Assembly (NCBI GenBank): GCA_001797935.1
Contig: MGQT01000027.1
Location: 239 to 8,997 of the forward strand
DNA from: Deltaproteobacteria bacterium RBG_16_54_18
GTDB taxonomy: Bacteria; Desulfobacterota; B13-G15; RBG-16-54-18
Length of the DNA stretch: 8,759 bases
Direction of reading: 5' to 3'
Shown here: positions 1 to 6,633 of the stretch, piece after piece
Layout: each line of letters opens with the position of its first letter
Position numbering within the stretch: position 1 is the first letter of the stretch
Translations under genes and position numbers: made by a program
The notes under the pieces: generated by a model
Databases searched by the model: none
What the model was told of the DNA's origin: nothing
What the model saw: only the letters and a program-made list of their open reading frames with translations

Positions 1-1100
1 ATGCCGAACCAGATAGGATCGTAACCCAGTTTCATGATGGCCGGATACAAGATGGGTGTGGCGAGGATCATAAAGGCAAGGTCGTCCATAAAGGATCCAC
101 CTATAAGGTAGATAAACATGATGATCACCACGATCAACTCACGCGGTAGTTGGAGGCCGGCCACCCAGTCCGCCGTCACAAACGGTATCTCCGTGATGGC
201 GAGGAAGTGACCGAGCACCTGTGATCCGTAGATCAGCAGGAGCACCATGCAGGCAGTGCGCAACGACTCATCGAAGGACTTAACGAGCATCTTGAAACTG
301 ACGTCCCGTTGCGCCGCGACCAGGACAAGCACGCCGATGGTGCCCATTGTCCCCGCCTCCGTGGGGCTGAATATGCCCATCATCATCCCACCGATCACGA
401 GGGTGAACACGACGGCGACCCACAGGAGCGCCGGCAGGGCGCGGAGGCGTTCCTTCCATGAAGCCTTCTTGCCCTTCGGCGCGATCTTGGGGTTGATCGC
501 TGTCCATCCTAAGATGACGCACATGAAGAGGAGCGCGATAATAATGCCGGGAAAGATACCGGCGAGAAAGAGCCTCCCGATCGACTGTTCCGTAATGATA
601 CCAAAGATGATCAGGGTCAGACTTGGGGGAATCAGCAGGCCGAGGGTACCGACGGAGGCGACCACGCCTGCCGAGAGGGTCTTGGAATACTTGTACCGGT
701 TCATCTCCGGTATGGCGAGCCCGGAAAAGGTCGCGGCCGTCGCAAGGGTCGAACCACACATCGCCTTAAAGAGCGTTGCGCCCACAACCGTGGTCATGGC
801 GAGCCCTCCCGGGATGTGCCCCACGTACTTGTGGGCGCCGTCGTACAGTCGTTTTGCCACGTTTGAGTTCGACGCAATCTGTCCCATCAAGACAAAGAGC
901 GGTATGACGGTAAACGAGTACGTCGTGAAGGTATCGAAAAAATCCTTGACGAGAAGATTAGAGGCCACCTTGAAATCGACAAGAAAGCCAAACCCCACGA
1001 AACCCAACGCGGCCATGCCAAAGGCGAGCTCAATGCCCGATAAAAAAACGACGAACATGAAGGCGAGCCCTATTACTCCAATAGTAACTTCGTAGCTCAT
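1..1100 (-). CDS. dctM: TRAP transporter large permease subunit DctM (3' end outside window)
   Basis: Large membrane subunit of a tripartite ATP-independent periplasmic (TRAP) transporter, which carries an organic acid across the inner membrane using an ion gradient. Reading leftward from the ATG at 1100 gives 366 codons with no stop, so the gene runs off the left edge; family members are usually about 425-450 residues, so roughly the last 60-80 are missing. Family signatures are clear: HIPGGLAMTTVVG near residues 95-107, LGLLIPPS near 153-160, GIFSPTEAG at 242-250 and a late GGSFMDD...ILATPILYP segment near 334-353. Many hydrophobic spans cover the protein, with a basic cytoplasmic-type loop near 204-220. 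The start overlaps the dctQ stop as ATGA and is preceded by a strong AAGGAGG-like ribosome site, so translation is probably coupled to dctQ. The family call is firm; the substrate is not known. Confidence 0.95.
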   Translation of the reverse strand, partial: MSYEVTIGVIGLAFMFVVFLSGIELAFGMAALGFVGFGFLVDFKVASNLLVKDFFDTFTTYSFTVIPLFVLMGQIASNSNVAKRLYDGAHKYVGHIPGGLAMTTVVGATLFKAMCGSTLATAATFSGLAIPEMNRYKYSKTLSAGVVASVGTLGLLIPPSLTLIIFGIITEQSIGRLFLAGIFPGIIIALLFMCVILGWTAINPKIAPKGKKASWKERLRALPALLWVAVVFTLVIGGMMMGIFSPTEAGTMGTIGVLVLVAAQRDVSFKMLVKSFDESLRTACMVLLLIYGSQVLGHFLAITEIPFVTADWVAGLQLPRELIVVIIMFIYLIGGSFMDDLAFMILATPILYPAIMKLGYDPIWFG

Positions 1101-1591
1101 TTCCCCCTCCTTTTTCTGCCGAAAAGATCCAGATCAAGCAGATCACTGAACAGCGTCAACGCCTCAAGAAAACAGGCAACGGCCAGGCCGAACGTGATGG
1201 GATAGTAGGGGAGCCTAAACCCAGCGCTCACCTCTCCCGTTTTAATCAGGTCCAGCCCATAGAGAATGAAGTTGTACCCGATAAAGAGGAAGAGGAGGAT
1301 AGTGATGATCCTCGTCAGCATCTTGAGGATGGCCTGCGGCCTCTTTGAGAGTTTGTCTACGAGTAGATCGACATATATATGTGACTTTTTCAAGGTTGAA
1401 TATGGCAGGGCGAACCCGATGACGACAGCCCCCGAAAAGCTGATGAGCTCCATCCCTCCGATAAGGGGTTTTTTGAACTGCCGCATAGTAACGTCGAACA
1501 GGGTTATCAGCATCATACATGCCAGGACTGAACCGGCAATTACGGCGAACGAAAGGTCAAGCTTATATACAATTGCTTTTAACCGTTTCAT
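1097..1591 (-). CDS. dctQ: TRAP transporter small permease subunit DctQ
   Basis: Small membrane subunit of the same TRAP transporter; it pairs with DctM and helps dock the binding protein. The 164-residue product has four hydrophobic segments (about residues 13-33, 50-67, 90-110 and 130-150). It shows the typical DctQ pattern after the first segment: an arginine in VTMRQF, then a glutamate in GGMELI at the start of the second. The C-terminus is basic (GRKRRGK). I chose the ATG at 1591 because GGAGGG lies five bases before it. An in-frame ATG at 1603 would add MEGS but has only a poor ribosome site, so 1097-1603 is the alternative. It overlaps dctM by four bases and lies 152 bases after dctP, with a strong hairpin between. 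Confidence 0.92.
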   Translation of the reverse strand: MKRLKAIVYKLDLSFAVIAGSVLACMMLITLFDVTMRQFKKPLIGGMELISFSGAVVIGFALPYSTLKKSHIYVDLLVDKLSKRPQAILKMLTRIITILLFLFIGYNFILYGLDLIKTGEVSAGFRLPYYPITFGLAVACFLEALTLFSDLLDLDLFGRKRRGK

Positions 1592-1636
1592 TGAACCCTC
1601 CATGATTTCCCGCGAGCGCTTTTCTATAACTCATGA

Positions 1637-1682
1637 GCAATTCATCCCCCCGACATTCTGACGTGTCGGAGGGATGAATTGC
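1637..1682 (-). other. Long stem-loop between dctP and dctQ
   Basis: Arms at 1637-1655 and 1664-1682 pair over 19 positions with one mismatch, leaving an 8-base loop. Reading leftward, the direction of transcription, no run of T follows the stem, so it does not look like a simple intrinsic terminator. In TRAP operons the binding protein is normally needed in excess over the permease; a stable hairpin just after dctP would fit 3'-end protection of a processed dctP message or partial attenuation before dctQ. The hairpin is seen directly; its role is inferred. Confidence 0.7.
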
Positions 1683-1743
1683 GCTCGATACTGCAGCCTT
1701 GATCAGATACGCAGCGCGTATCCAGCTCAGAGACCAAAACTGC

Positions 1744-2787
1744 TTACGGGTGCATCTTGATGTAATCCTGGCAGAACTTCAGCGCCTTATCCCCGGGCAG
1801 CCCCTTGTCCGCCATCTTTTTGACATAGGCGGCGAGGATTGGTTTCATCTTCTCGGCTGTCTGTGCTTCTTCCTCTTTTGACACCTTAACGAAGTTCATA
1901 CCCTTCTGGATGGCCCACTCTTTTGCCTGTTTGTCCAATTCCACCCACTTCTTGCCGAACTTTACTGCGTATTCCTCGTTGATCTTTTCGATGGCCTTGC
2001 GGTCGGCCCTCGAAATGGAGTTCCACTTGTCCTTGTTCATGATCGCATACAAGGAGGTCATATAGGAGGTGGCATAGTTCTCAAGACTGGTCTTGAGCAC
2101 TTCGCCTAACTTCCACCCCTGCAAGGCCTCGATGGGGAGCAGTACGCCGTCCAGAAGCCCTTTGGACAACGAGTCATACGTCTCGGTAATGGGCTGCGTG
2201 ACCGGCGCCCCACCCAGGACTTTTACGATCTCGGCGTTTTCCGCGTTCGCCTTGATCCTCAGGCCCTTGACGTCGGCCGTCGATTTGATTTCTTTTCTCG
2301 TGTGGATGATACCAGGGGCAGCGCCGTGCAAAAACATCACCTGCACGTCGTCAAATTCCTTGGGTTTGAATTTCTTGTAGTACGCATTGCCCAGCATGGT
2401 TGCCTGGTAGCCGTTCGCGTAGCCCAATGGCTGCTGGAGTACCTCACTCAACGGGAGCCGGCCCGGTGCATACGCCAAAAGATTCATTGCCATGTCGGCA
2501 ATCCCCTTGACTACGGCATCATACGCCTGCATCGGGGGCGCGAGTGTACTGCCGGGGAAGTACGAGAAGGTGACCCGGCCTTCGGTCTTCTTCTCGACGT
2601 CCTTTATCCACTCTTCCGTCAGTTTGCTGAACGGGTGTACCGGCGGATAAAGGTTACCATATTTGAGCTTTAGGACCTTATCTGCCGCGCCGGCGGTCGC
2701 TGCCACGCAGAAGACGGCGACTGCGGCGAGGACGACGACGCACAACACGCCAATACCCTTCTTCCTACTTAATCCTTTCCCTTTCAT
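1744..2787 (-). CDS. dctP: TRAP transporter periplasmic substrate-binding protein (DctP family)
   Basis: Soluble receptor that captures the substrate in the periplasm and delivers it to DctQM. The 347-residue length is usual for the family. Residues 1-35 form a signal peptide: basic start (KGKGLSRKK), hydrophobic core (about 12-31) and a probable signal peptidase I site after TAGA (31-34). The mature part carries family landmarks: the LKYGNLYPPVHP start, the segment ADVKGLRIKAN (171-181) before the hinge, and TETYDSLSKGLLDGV (201-215). The usual motif at the first of these is GLKIRV, whose arginine binds the substrate carboxylate; here that position is Lys179, with Arg177 two places earlier. 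The ATG at 2787 has AAGGAGG seven bases upstream. It lies 44 bases after the ligase gene and was probably transcribed with it. Ligand unknown. Confidence 0.95.
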   Translation of the reverse strand: MKGKGLSRKKGIGVLCVVVLAAVAVFCVAATAGAADKVLKLKYGNLYPPVHPFSKLTEEWIKDVEKKTEGRVTFSYFPGSTLAPPMQAYDAVVKGIADMAMNLLAYAPGRLPLSEVLQQPLGYANGYQATMLGNAYYKKFKPKEFDDVQVMFLHGAAPGIIHTRKEIKSTADVKGLRIKANAENAEIVKVLGGAPVTQPITETYDSLSKGLLDGVLLPIEALQGWKLGEVLKTSLENYATSYMTSLYAIMNKDKWNSISRADRKAIEKINEEYAVKFGKKWVELDKQAKEWAIQKGMNFVKVSKEEEAQTAEKMKPILAAYVKKMADKGLPGDKALKFCQDYIKMHP

Positions 2788-2831
2788 AATCCATCCTCCT
2801 TATTGTTGTTTTTTGCGGCATGCGCCGCGAT

Positions 2832-4391
2832 TTACGACTTAGAAGATCTTCGAGGCCGCTGACTCCTCTCTGTTCCTCCTTTCGCGACGGCGGTGGTCCC
2901 CTCGAGAAACTTCTTCTTGACCTCTCGTTTTAATATCTTTCCCGCGGGGCTCTTCGGCAACTCGCTCAGTACGATATATTCTTTGGGCACCTTGAAGGAT
3001 GAGAGCTGGGACTTTAAAAAAGTCTTGAGCTCCTCGGGAACGACCTTTCGCCCCGGCTTCGGCACAATGCAAGCGACGACCCGTTCCCCCCATTCCTTGT
3101 CGGGCACCCCTATGACCGAACATTCCTCCACTTCCGGCCGGGCATAGAGCTGCTCTTCGACTTCACGGGGATAAACGTTCTCGCCGCCGGTTATGATCAG
3201 ATCTTTCATTCGGTCAACGATATAAAGATGGCCATTTCCGTCAACGTGACCGACATCTCCGGATCGAAACCAGTTTACATCCCAGAAGGCAGAGCGCGTA
3301 TCTTCAGGATTATTGAGATATCCCTTCATGATATTATGGCCACGGATACAGATCTCCCCTTCCTCGCCCTGCTCTACTTTATTTCCGTGTTCGTCTCTGA
3401 TCTGAACCTCGACGCCGGGCACCGTAGTTCCAACGGAACCAATGGCATGATGATAATAATGATTATACGTCACCGCGGAGGCGGATTCCGTTAGTCCGTA
3501 TCCTTCATAAATAGTACGGCCTGTCTGTTCTTTCCATTGTCTGACGATTTCTGCGGCCATGCTGGCCGCCGCGGAAAAACAGTAGCGGACCTTCCCCAAT
3601 TTCTCTTTAATCCCATCGATATTAAGCAAGCGCGTATAAACAGTCGGTACGGCAAAAAGCTTGGTCACCCGGCCGGACTGCGTGATGTCCAGGATTAGAT
3701 CCAGATCAAAAGCGGGGAGGATCTCTAAACATCCACAACTGATGATTGTGGCATTCATAATGTGTACCTGGCCAAAGACGTGGTTAAAAGGAAGAAAGCA
3801 CAGCGCCCGGTCGGCCTCGGTAGAGCGCTCGCTGAAGGCTACGTTATGGCTTGAAACATTGATGTTCTCATGGGTCAGCATTACCCCTTTTGGTGTGCCG
3901 GTGGTGCCGCCGGTATACAGTATGGCGGCAGTGTCGGCGCGGTCCCGATCAAGGGCCTTGAAAGAACCGGATCCCTTCGCCATCAATTGTTGAAGCTCCA
4001 GCTCGCCGTTCTGGCAAATTATCTTTTCCAGCCCCCCCCCTCCTCTTAAGTTCTGTATATCGCCGAGTTTATCCTCAGTGGCGAAGAGAAATCTGGGGTT
4101 CGCATGTTGAATTAAGAGAGTCATCTCCTCGCGGCTCAGAAGGCTGGAAAAAGTGACCGCAACCGCTCCTGCCTTGAGCACACCAAAGTAAAAGATGACC
4201 CAGTCTGTTGAATTCGGGGCCAAAAGACCTATAAGGTCGCCCGGCTTGACCCCTGAGGCGAGAAGGCCGGTTGCAACGCGGTTAACTTTCTCATTAAATG
4301 CCCTATAGGTAATCTCCTGCCCATTTTCACACAGGGCAGGGAGGAGAGGAAAGTACAATGCAGCACTTTCAAGGTTAGTGGAAATATTCAT
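2832..4391 (-). CDS. Class I adenylate-forming acyl-CoA ligase (FadD/AMP-binding family)
   Basis: Cytoplasmic enzyme expected to activate a carboxylic acid with ATP and CoA to an acyl-CoA plus AMP and pyrophosphate. All core motifs are present in 519 residues: phosphate-binding YTGGTTGTPKG (159-169), YGLTE (298-302), FRSGD (375-379), the hinge and CoA region DRMKDLIITGGENVYPRE (393-410) and the catalytic lysine in SPAGKILKRE (Lys485). The last 25 or so residues are a basic, Ser/Arg-rich tail not typical of the core fold. The substrate (fatty, aromatic or other acid) cannot be assigned. Position first in an operon with a TRAP importer suggests it activates the imported acid. The ATG at 4391 has an in-frame TAA two codons upstream and no recognisable Shine-Dalgarno. 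A run of nine G in the coding strand (4032-4040) encodes part of a Gly4 stretch at 117-120. Confidence 0.93.
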   Translation of the reverse strand: MNISTNLESAALYFPLLPALCENGQEITYRAFNEKVNRVATGLLASGVKPGDLIGLLAPNSTDWVIFYFGVLKAGAVAVTFSSLLSREEMTLLIQHANPRFLFATEDKLGDIQNLRGGGGLEKIICQNGELELQQLMAKGSGSFKALDRDRADTAAILYTGGTTGTPKGVMLTHENINVSSHNVAFSERSTEADRALCFLPFNHVFGQVHIMNATIISCGCLEILPAFDLDLILDITQSGRVTKLFAVPTVYTRLLNIDGIKEKLGKVRYCFSAAASMAAEIVRQWKEQTGRTIYEGYGLTESASAVTYNHYYHHAIGSVGTTVPGVEVQIRDEHGNKVEQGEEGEICIRGHNIMKGYLNNPEDTRSAFWDVNWFRSGDVGHVDGNGHLYIVDRMKDLIITGGENVYPREVEEQLYARPEVEECSVIGVPDKEWGERVVACIVPKPGRKVVPEELKTFLKSQLSSFKVPKEYIVLSELPKSPAGKILKREVKKKFLEGTTAVAKGGTERSQRPRRSSKS

Positions 4392-4439
4392 AAATTAGTT
4401 CAAATGCCGATTAAAAAAATCCTTGAAAAATGAGATTGT

Positions 4440-4460
4440 TTGGTATTAATATTATACCAA
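4440..4460. promoter_or_regulatory. Inverted repeat TTGGTAT-N7-ATACCAA, candidate operator
   Basis: Perfect 7-bp arms around a 7-bp AT spacer. It covers both possible -10 elements of the ligase promoter, so a bound protein would block RNA polymerase. Palindromes containing GGT...ACC are common among FadR-type GntR operators, though this spacing is wider than the classic FadR site. The divergent regulator at 4822-5538 is the obvious candidate. The repeat is observed; the binding partner is inferred. Confidence 0.55.
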
Positions 4461-4480
4461 TAAATATTTGTCAAGAACAA
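4446..4480 (-). promoter_or_regulatory. Sigma-70-like promoter of the ligase-TRAP operon
   Basis: Leftward, TTGACA (4469-4474) lies 17 bp before TATTAA (4446-4451). An overlapping reading is TTGTTC (4475-4480), 18 bp before a perfect TATAAT (4451-4456). Either gives an AT-rich leader of roughly 50 bases before the ligase ATG at 4391. Confidence 0.6.
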
Positions 4481-4533
4481 TTTAGCCATTAATGACGTAC
4501 CTCTTAACGGATATATTTACAGGGGGCGTGTGT

Positions 4534-4671
4534 ATGATGGACGGTTCTCATGGTTTGCCATTAAAGGACGCGGCGTTAAAACCCCTCTTTGTGGCGCAGC
4601 ACAACGATCCGTCAACAAAGGTGCATGTTTCTTCCAAAAAGCGCTCCCGCGGGGCGGGAGGGAAATCTTGA
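4534..4671 (+). CDS. Possible small protein, 45 residues, unrecognised
   Basis: An ORF opening with two ATG codons (4534 and 4537) and ending at TGA 4669-4671. AGGGGG lies seven bases before the first ATG, and a weak promoter-like pair (TTAATG 4489-4494, 17 bp, TATATT 4512-4517) would place a transcript start just upstream. The product is hydrophilic, starts MMDGSHGLPLKD and ends in a basic KKRSRGAGGKS tail; no family is recognised and there is no membrane segment or cysteine. The GC-rich hairpin at 4644-4660 lies inside its 3' end. It could equally be chance or a decayed remnant. Confidence 0.22.
   Translation: MMDGSHGLPLKDAALKPLFVAQHNDPSTKVHVSSKKRSRGAGGKS
4636..4660 (-). terminator. Possible leftward intrinsic terminator
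   Basis: A perfect 7-bp stem (CTCCCGC 4644-4650 with GCGGGAG 4654-4660, 3-base loop) is followed, in the leftward direction, by CGC and then five T (the A run at 4636-4640). It would stop antisense or read-through transcription coming from the fabH side before it reaches the ligase promoter. The T run is short and offset by three bases, so the call is tentative. Confidence 0.35.
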
Positions 4672-4748
4672 TACGATGAAAGGGTCAAAATTTCAAATGA
4701 CGCAACCGGCCATAGGAAAAATCTTTACGAGGTGTGATATCTTGAAAA

Positions 4749-4777
4749 TTGATCTCCGAGAGGATTCACTGTAAAAT
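4749..4777 (+). promoter_or_regulatory. Sigma-70-like promoter of the GntR regulator
   Basis: TTGATC (4749-4754), a 17-bp spacer and TAAAAT (4772-4777) give a plausible start near 4784. Just downstream is an inverted repeat TTGTG-N8-CACAA (4785-4802) that could serve autoregulation. Confidence 0.5.
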
Positions 4778-4821
4778 TAAACCTTTGTGTTTTGTTTCAC
4801 AATAGGGCCCCGGGAGGATGG

Positions 4822-5538
4822 ATGACCAAATTTAAGCCTATACGGCAGCTTCGAGTCTCAGAAAAGGTCGCGGAACAGATAAAGCAAGCTATCCTCCTAG
4901 GCCACTTCAAACTCGCAGATAAGTTGCCTGCGGAACGAGACCTTGCAGAGGAATTTAAGGTAAGCCGGGTGGCGATCCGTGAGGCCCTGCGAAAATTGGA
5001 GCATTCGGGATTTATCGTTACGCGCCAGGGCGCAACCGGCGGCGCCTATGTAACCGAATTGACATTCGAATACTTGGTCCATGCCTTTCTGGATTTATTT
5101 TTAGCCGGAAAGATTTCAATTTTTGAAATGTCGCGAGTGAGGATTCTTGTTGAACCGGAAATAGCCCGGTTGGCAGCCTTGAATATCACCCCGGAATATG
5201 CCCAACAGTTGAAAGACGCCCTGGACGGTGAAGAACTTCCCGTGGATACGGTAACTGAGGACGTCATAAGAAAACAGAAGGTGCATTTGATTCTAGCGGA
5301 GACGTCCGGCAACCGGTTCTTTGAAGCTATTGACAGAGGCCTGATGGGTCTAACAAAAAATGTTGTAGAAGCCATCGAATCTTTCCCGCGGTTGCATCCG
5401 GCGGGACTGCACCGACCAATCGTCGAAGCCGTCCTGGCAAAAGATGCCGAGGCAGCCGCCGAGGCGATGAAAAAGCATTCAACCGAATTCGGCCAAATTC
5501 TTGTCGAGGTGGAAAAAGACTACCGCAAAAAAATCTGA
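4822..5538 (+). CDS. GntR-family transcriptional regulator, FadR/FCD subfamily
   Basis: DNA-binding regulator, probably of the divergent ligase-TRAP operon. In 238 residues, the N-terminal winged helix-turn-helix (about 10-77) shows the GntR hallmark LPAERDLAEEFKVSRVAIREALRKLE followed by the GATGGAYV wing. (hallmark spans 35-60). The all-helical FCD effector domain follows (about 100-225), with VHLILAETSGN (154-164) and HRPIVEAV...A...KKH (197-219). Histidines 155, 197 and 219 match the usual metal ligands, but the aspartate normally four residues before the first is Lys151. I chose the ATG at 4822 because GGGAGG lies four bases before it and the N-terminus then fits the family; an upstream in-frame TTG at 4792 would add ten unlikely residues. 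The ligand may be an organic acid or acyl-CoA, by context only. Confidence 0.92.
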   Translation: MTKFKPIRQLRVSEKVAEQIKQAILLGHFKLADKLPAERDLAEEFKVSRVAIREALRKLEHSGFIVTRQGATGGAYVTELTFEYLVHAFLDLFLAGKISIFEMSRVRILVEPEIARLAALNITPEYAQQLKDALDGEELPVDTVTEDVIRKQKVHLILAETSGNRFFEAIDRGLMGLTKNVVEAIESFPRLHPAGLHRPIVEAVLAKDAEAAAEAMKKHSTEFGQILVEVEKDYRKKI

Positions 5539-5587
5539 AGTTGCCATTTTCAACCTGCGTCTTCATCGTAGAAAAGACTGTTCAGAC

Positions 5588-5624
5588 AAAAGATCCGGAA
5601 GGGAACGGGGCTTTTAGATTTTTT
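5588..5624. terminator. Weak, possibly bidirectional terminator between regulator and fabH
   Basis: AAAAGATCC (5588-5596) pairs imperfectly with GGGGCTTTT (5607-5615). Rightward it is followed after three bases by a run of six T (5619-5624); leftward the stem itself ends in TTTT. This suits the ends of two converging genes, but the stem has one mismatch and one G-T pair. Confidence 0.4.
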
Positions 5625-5646
5625 AAGGCCGATGGCTGGGTGTCGG

Positions 5647-6633
5647 TTACCACCTGATGAGCGAGCTTCCCCAGGTCAATCCTCCGCCAAAGGCGGCGAG
5701 CAGGACCAAATCCCCCGGCTGGATGGTGCCATCCTTTACCGCCTCATCCAGGGCAATGGGGACGGTGGCGGATGAAATATTTCCATACCGCTCAATGTTC
5801 ACGTAAATCTTATCCATGGGGACATCGAGGCGCTTGGCCACACCCTGCAGGATGCGGAGGTTTGCCTGATGGGGGACGATGATCTTGATATCATCGAGCG
5901 TGACGTTATTGTGGGCGAGGGCCTCTTCGCAGACCTCCGCGAACCGCTTGACGGCCACCTTGAAGGATTGATTGGCACCGATCATGTTCAAGGTGTGCAG
6001 CTTTTTGTCCACGCTCTTGTAGGAAATGGGGGTGGTCTTCGACCCACCGCCGGGCATCAAGAGATTGTCCCCTCCGGCACCGTCGCTATGCAGGTGCGTG
6101 GAGAGGATCCCCTTGCCGTCTTCTACCTCCGCGATTACTACCGCCCCGGCACCGTCACCCCACAGGATGCACGTCTCGCGGTCCGTCCAATCCAATGTCC
6201 GGGTCATGATCTCGGAGGCGACGACGAGGGCATTACGATAGACCCCGGTCTTGATATATTGCTCCGCCACGGAGAGGGCGAAGATAAAACCCGTACAGGC
6301 CGCGGTGACATCGAAACTGACGGCGTGCTTCGCCCCAAGCTTTGCCTCCAACCAATTGGCCCCGGCAGGGCAGTGGGTATCCGGTGTGATGGTGGCCATG
6401 ACGATGAGCTCTATTGCCTCCGCGGTCATGCCCGCGGCCGCAAGGGCCCGCTTACACGCCACCTGCGCCAGATCGGAGGCCGCCTCGCTAGCCTTGGCTA
6501 CCCGACGCTCGCGAATCCCCGTCCGCGTCATGATCCATTCGTCGCTCGTATCGAGGAACTTTTCCATCTCGAAATTGCTCAGGACCTTTTCCGGCAGATA
6601 AGAACCGGTTCCGATGATTCCTACACGTTTCAT
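5647..6633 (-). CDS. fabH: Beta-ketoacyl-[acyl-carrier-protein] synthase III
   Basis: Condenses an acyl-CoA primer with malonyl-ACP to start fatty acid synthesis. The 328 residues align along their whole length with the E. coli enzyme as I recall it. The catalytic triad is Cys113 (TAACTGF), His255 (PHQANLR) and Asn285 (NISSA); the CoA-binding Trp33 and Arg37 (DEWIMTRTGIR) and the C-terminal GGGLTWGS motif are present. The acyl-gate phenylalanine (Phe87 in E. coli) is Cys88 here, and the MNG-type loop before FKVAV carries one extra residue, so primer choice may differ from acetyl-CoA. I chose the ATG at 6633: GGGAGA lies upstream and the protein starts as the family does; 54 further upstream codons that stay open do not resemble it. 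The gene stands alone, without plsX, fabD or acpP beside it. Confidence 0.95.
   Translation of the reverse strand: MKRVGIIGTGSYLPEKVLSNFEMEKFLDTSDEWIMTRTGIRERRVAKASEAASDLAQVACKRALAAAGMTAEAIELIVMATITPDTHCPAGANWLEAKLGAKHAVSFDVTAACTGFIFALSVAEQYIKTGVYRNALVVASEIMTRTLDWTDRETCILWGDGAGAVVIAEVEDGKGILSTHLHSDGAGGDNLLMPGGGSKTTPISYKSVDKKLHTLNMIGANQSFKVAVKRFAEVCEEALAHNNVTLDDIKIIVPHQANLRILQGVAKRLDVPMDKIYVNIERYGNISSATVPIALDEAVKDGTIQPGDLVLLAAFGGGLTWGSSLIRW

Larger units (their letters stand above)
4392..4821. other. Intergenic control region between ligase and regulator (430 bases)
   Basis: AT-rich gap between divergent genes. From left to right it holds the ligase leader, the operator and promoter (4440-4480), a weak rightward promoter-like pair (4489-4517), a possible 45-codon ORF (4534-4671), a leftward terminator-like hairpin (4636-4660) and the regulator promoter and leader (4749-4821). 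Nothing recognisable was seen at 4672-4748. Confidence 0.6.

Noticed and set aside
247..1095. Long rightward open frame (282 codons) over dctM
   Set aside because: It is antisense to a clear TRAP permease and its translation resembles no family; it arises from the codon pattern of the opposite strand.
1371..1382. Perfect palindrome ACATATATATGT inside dctQ
   Set aside because: Low-complexity alternating AT inside a coding region with no matching copy seen elsewhere in the window; chance is the simpler reading.
2815..2828. GCGGC-N4-GCCGC hairpin between the ligase and dctP
   Set aside because: The stem is only five base pairs and is followed by A, not T, in the leftward direction, so it is not supported as a terminator.
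4550..4561. ATGG-N4-CCAT inverted repeat as a second operator copy
   Set aside because: Arms are only four bases and do not share the TTGGTAT sequence of the operator candidate.
4589..4774. 61-codon rightward ORF in the intergenic region
   Set aside because: It starts with GTG and no ribosome site, overlaps the better-supported small ORF and runs through the regulator's promoter.
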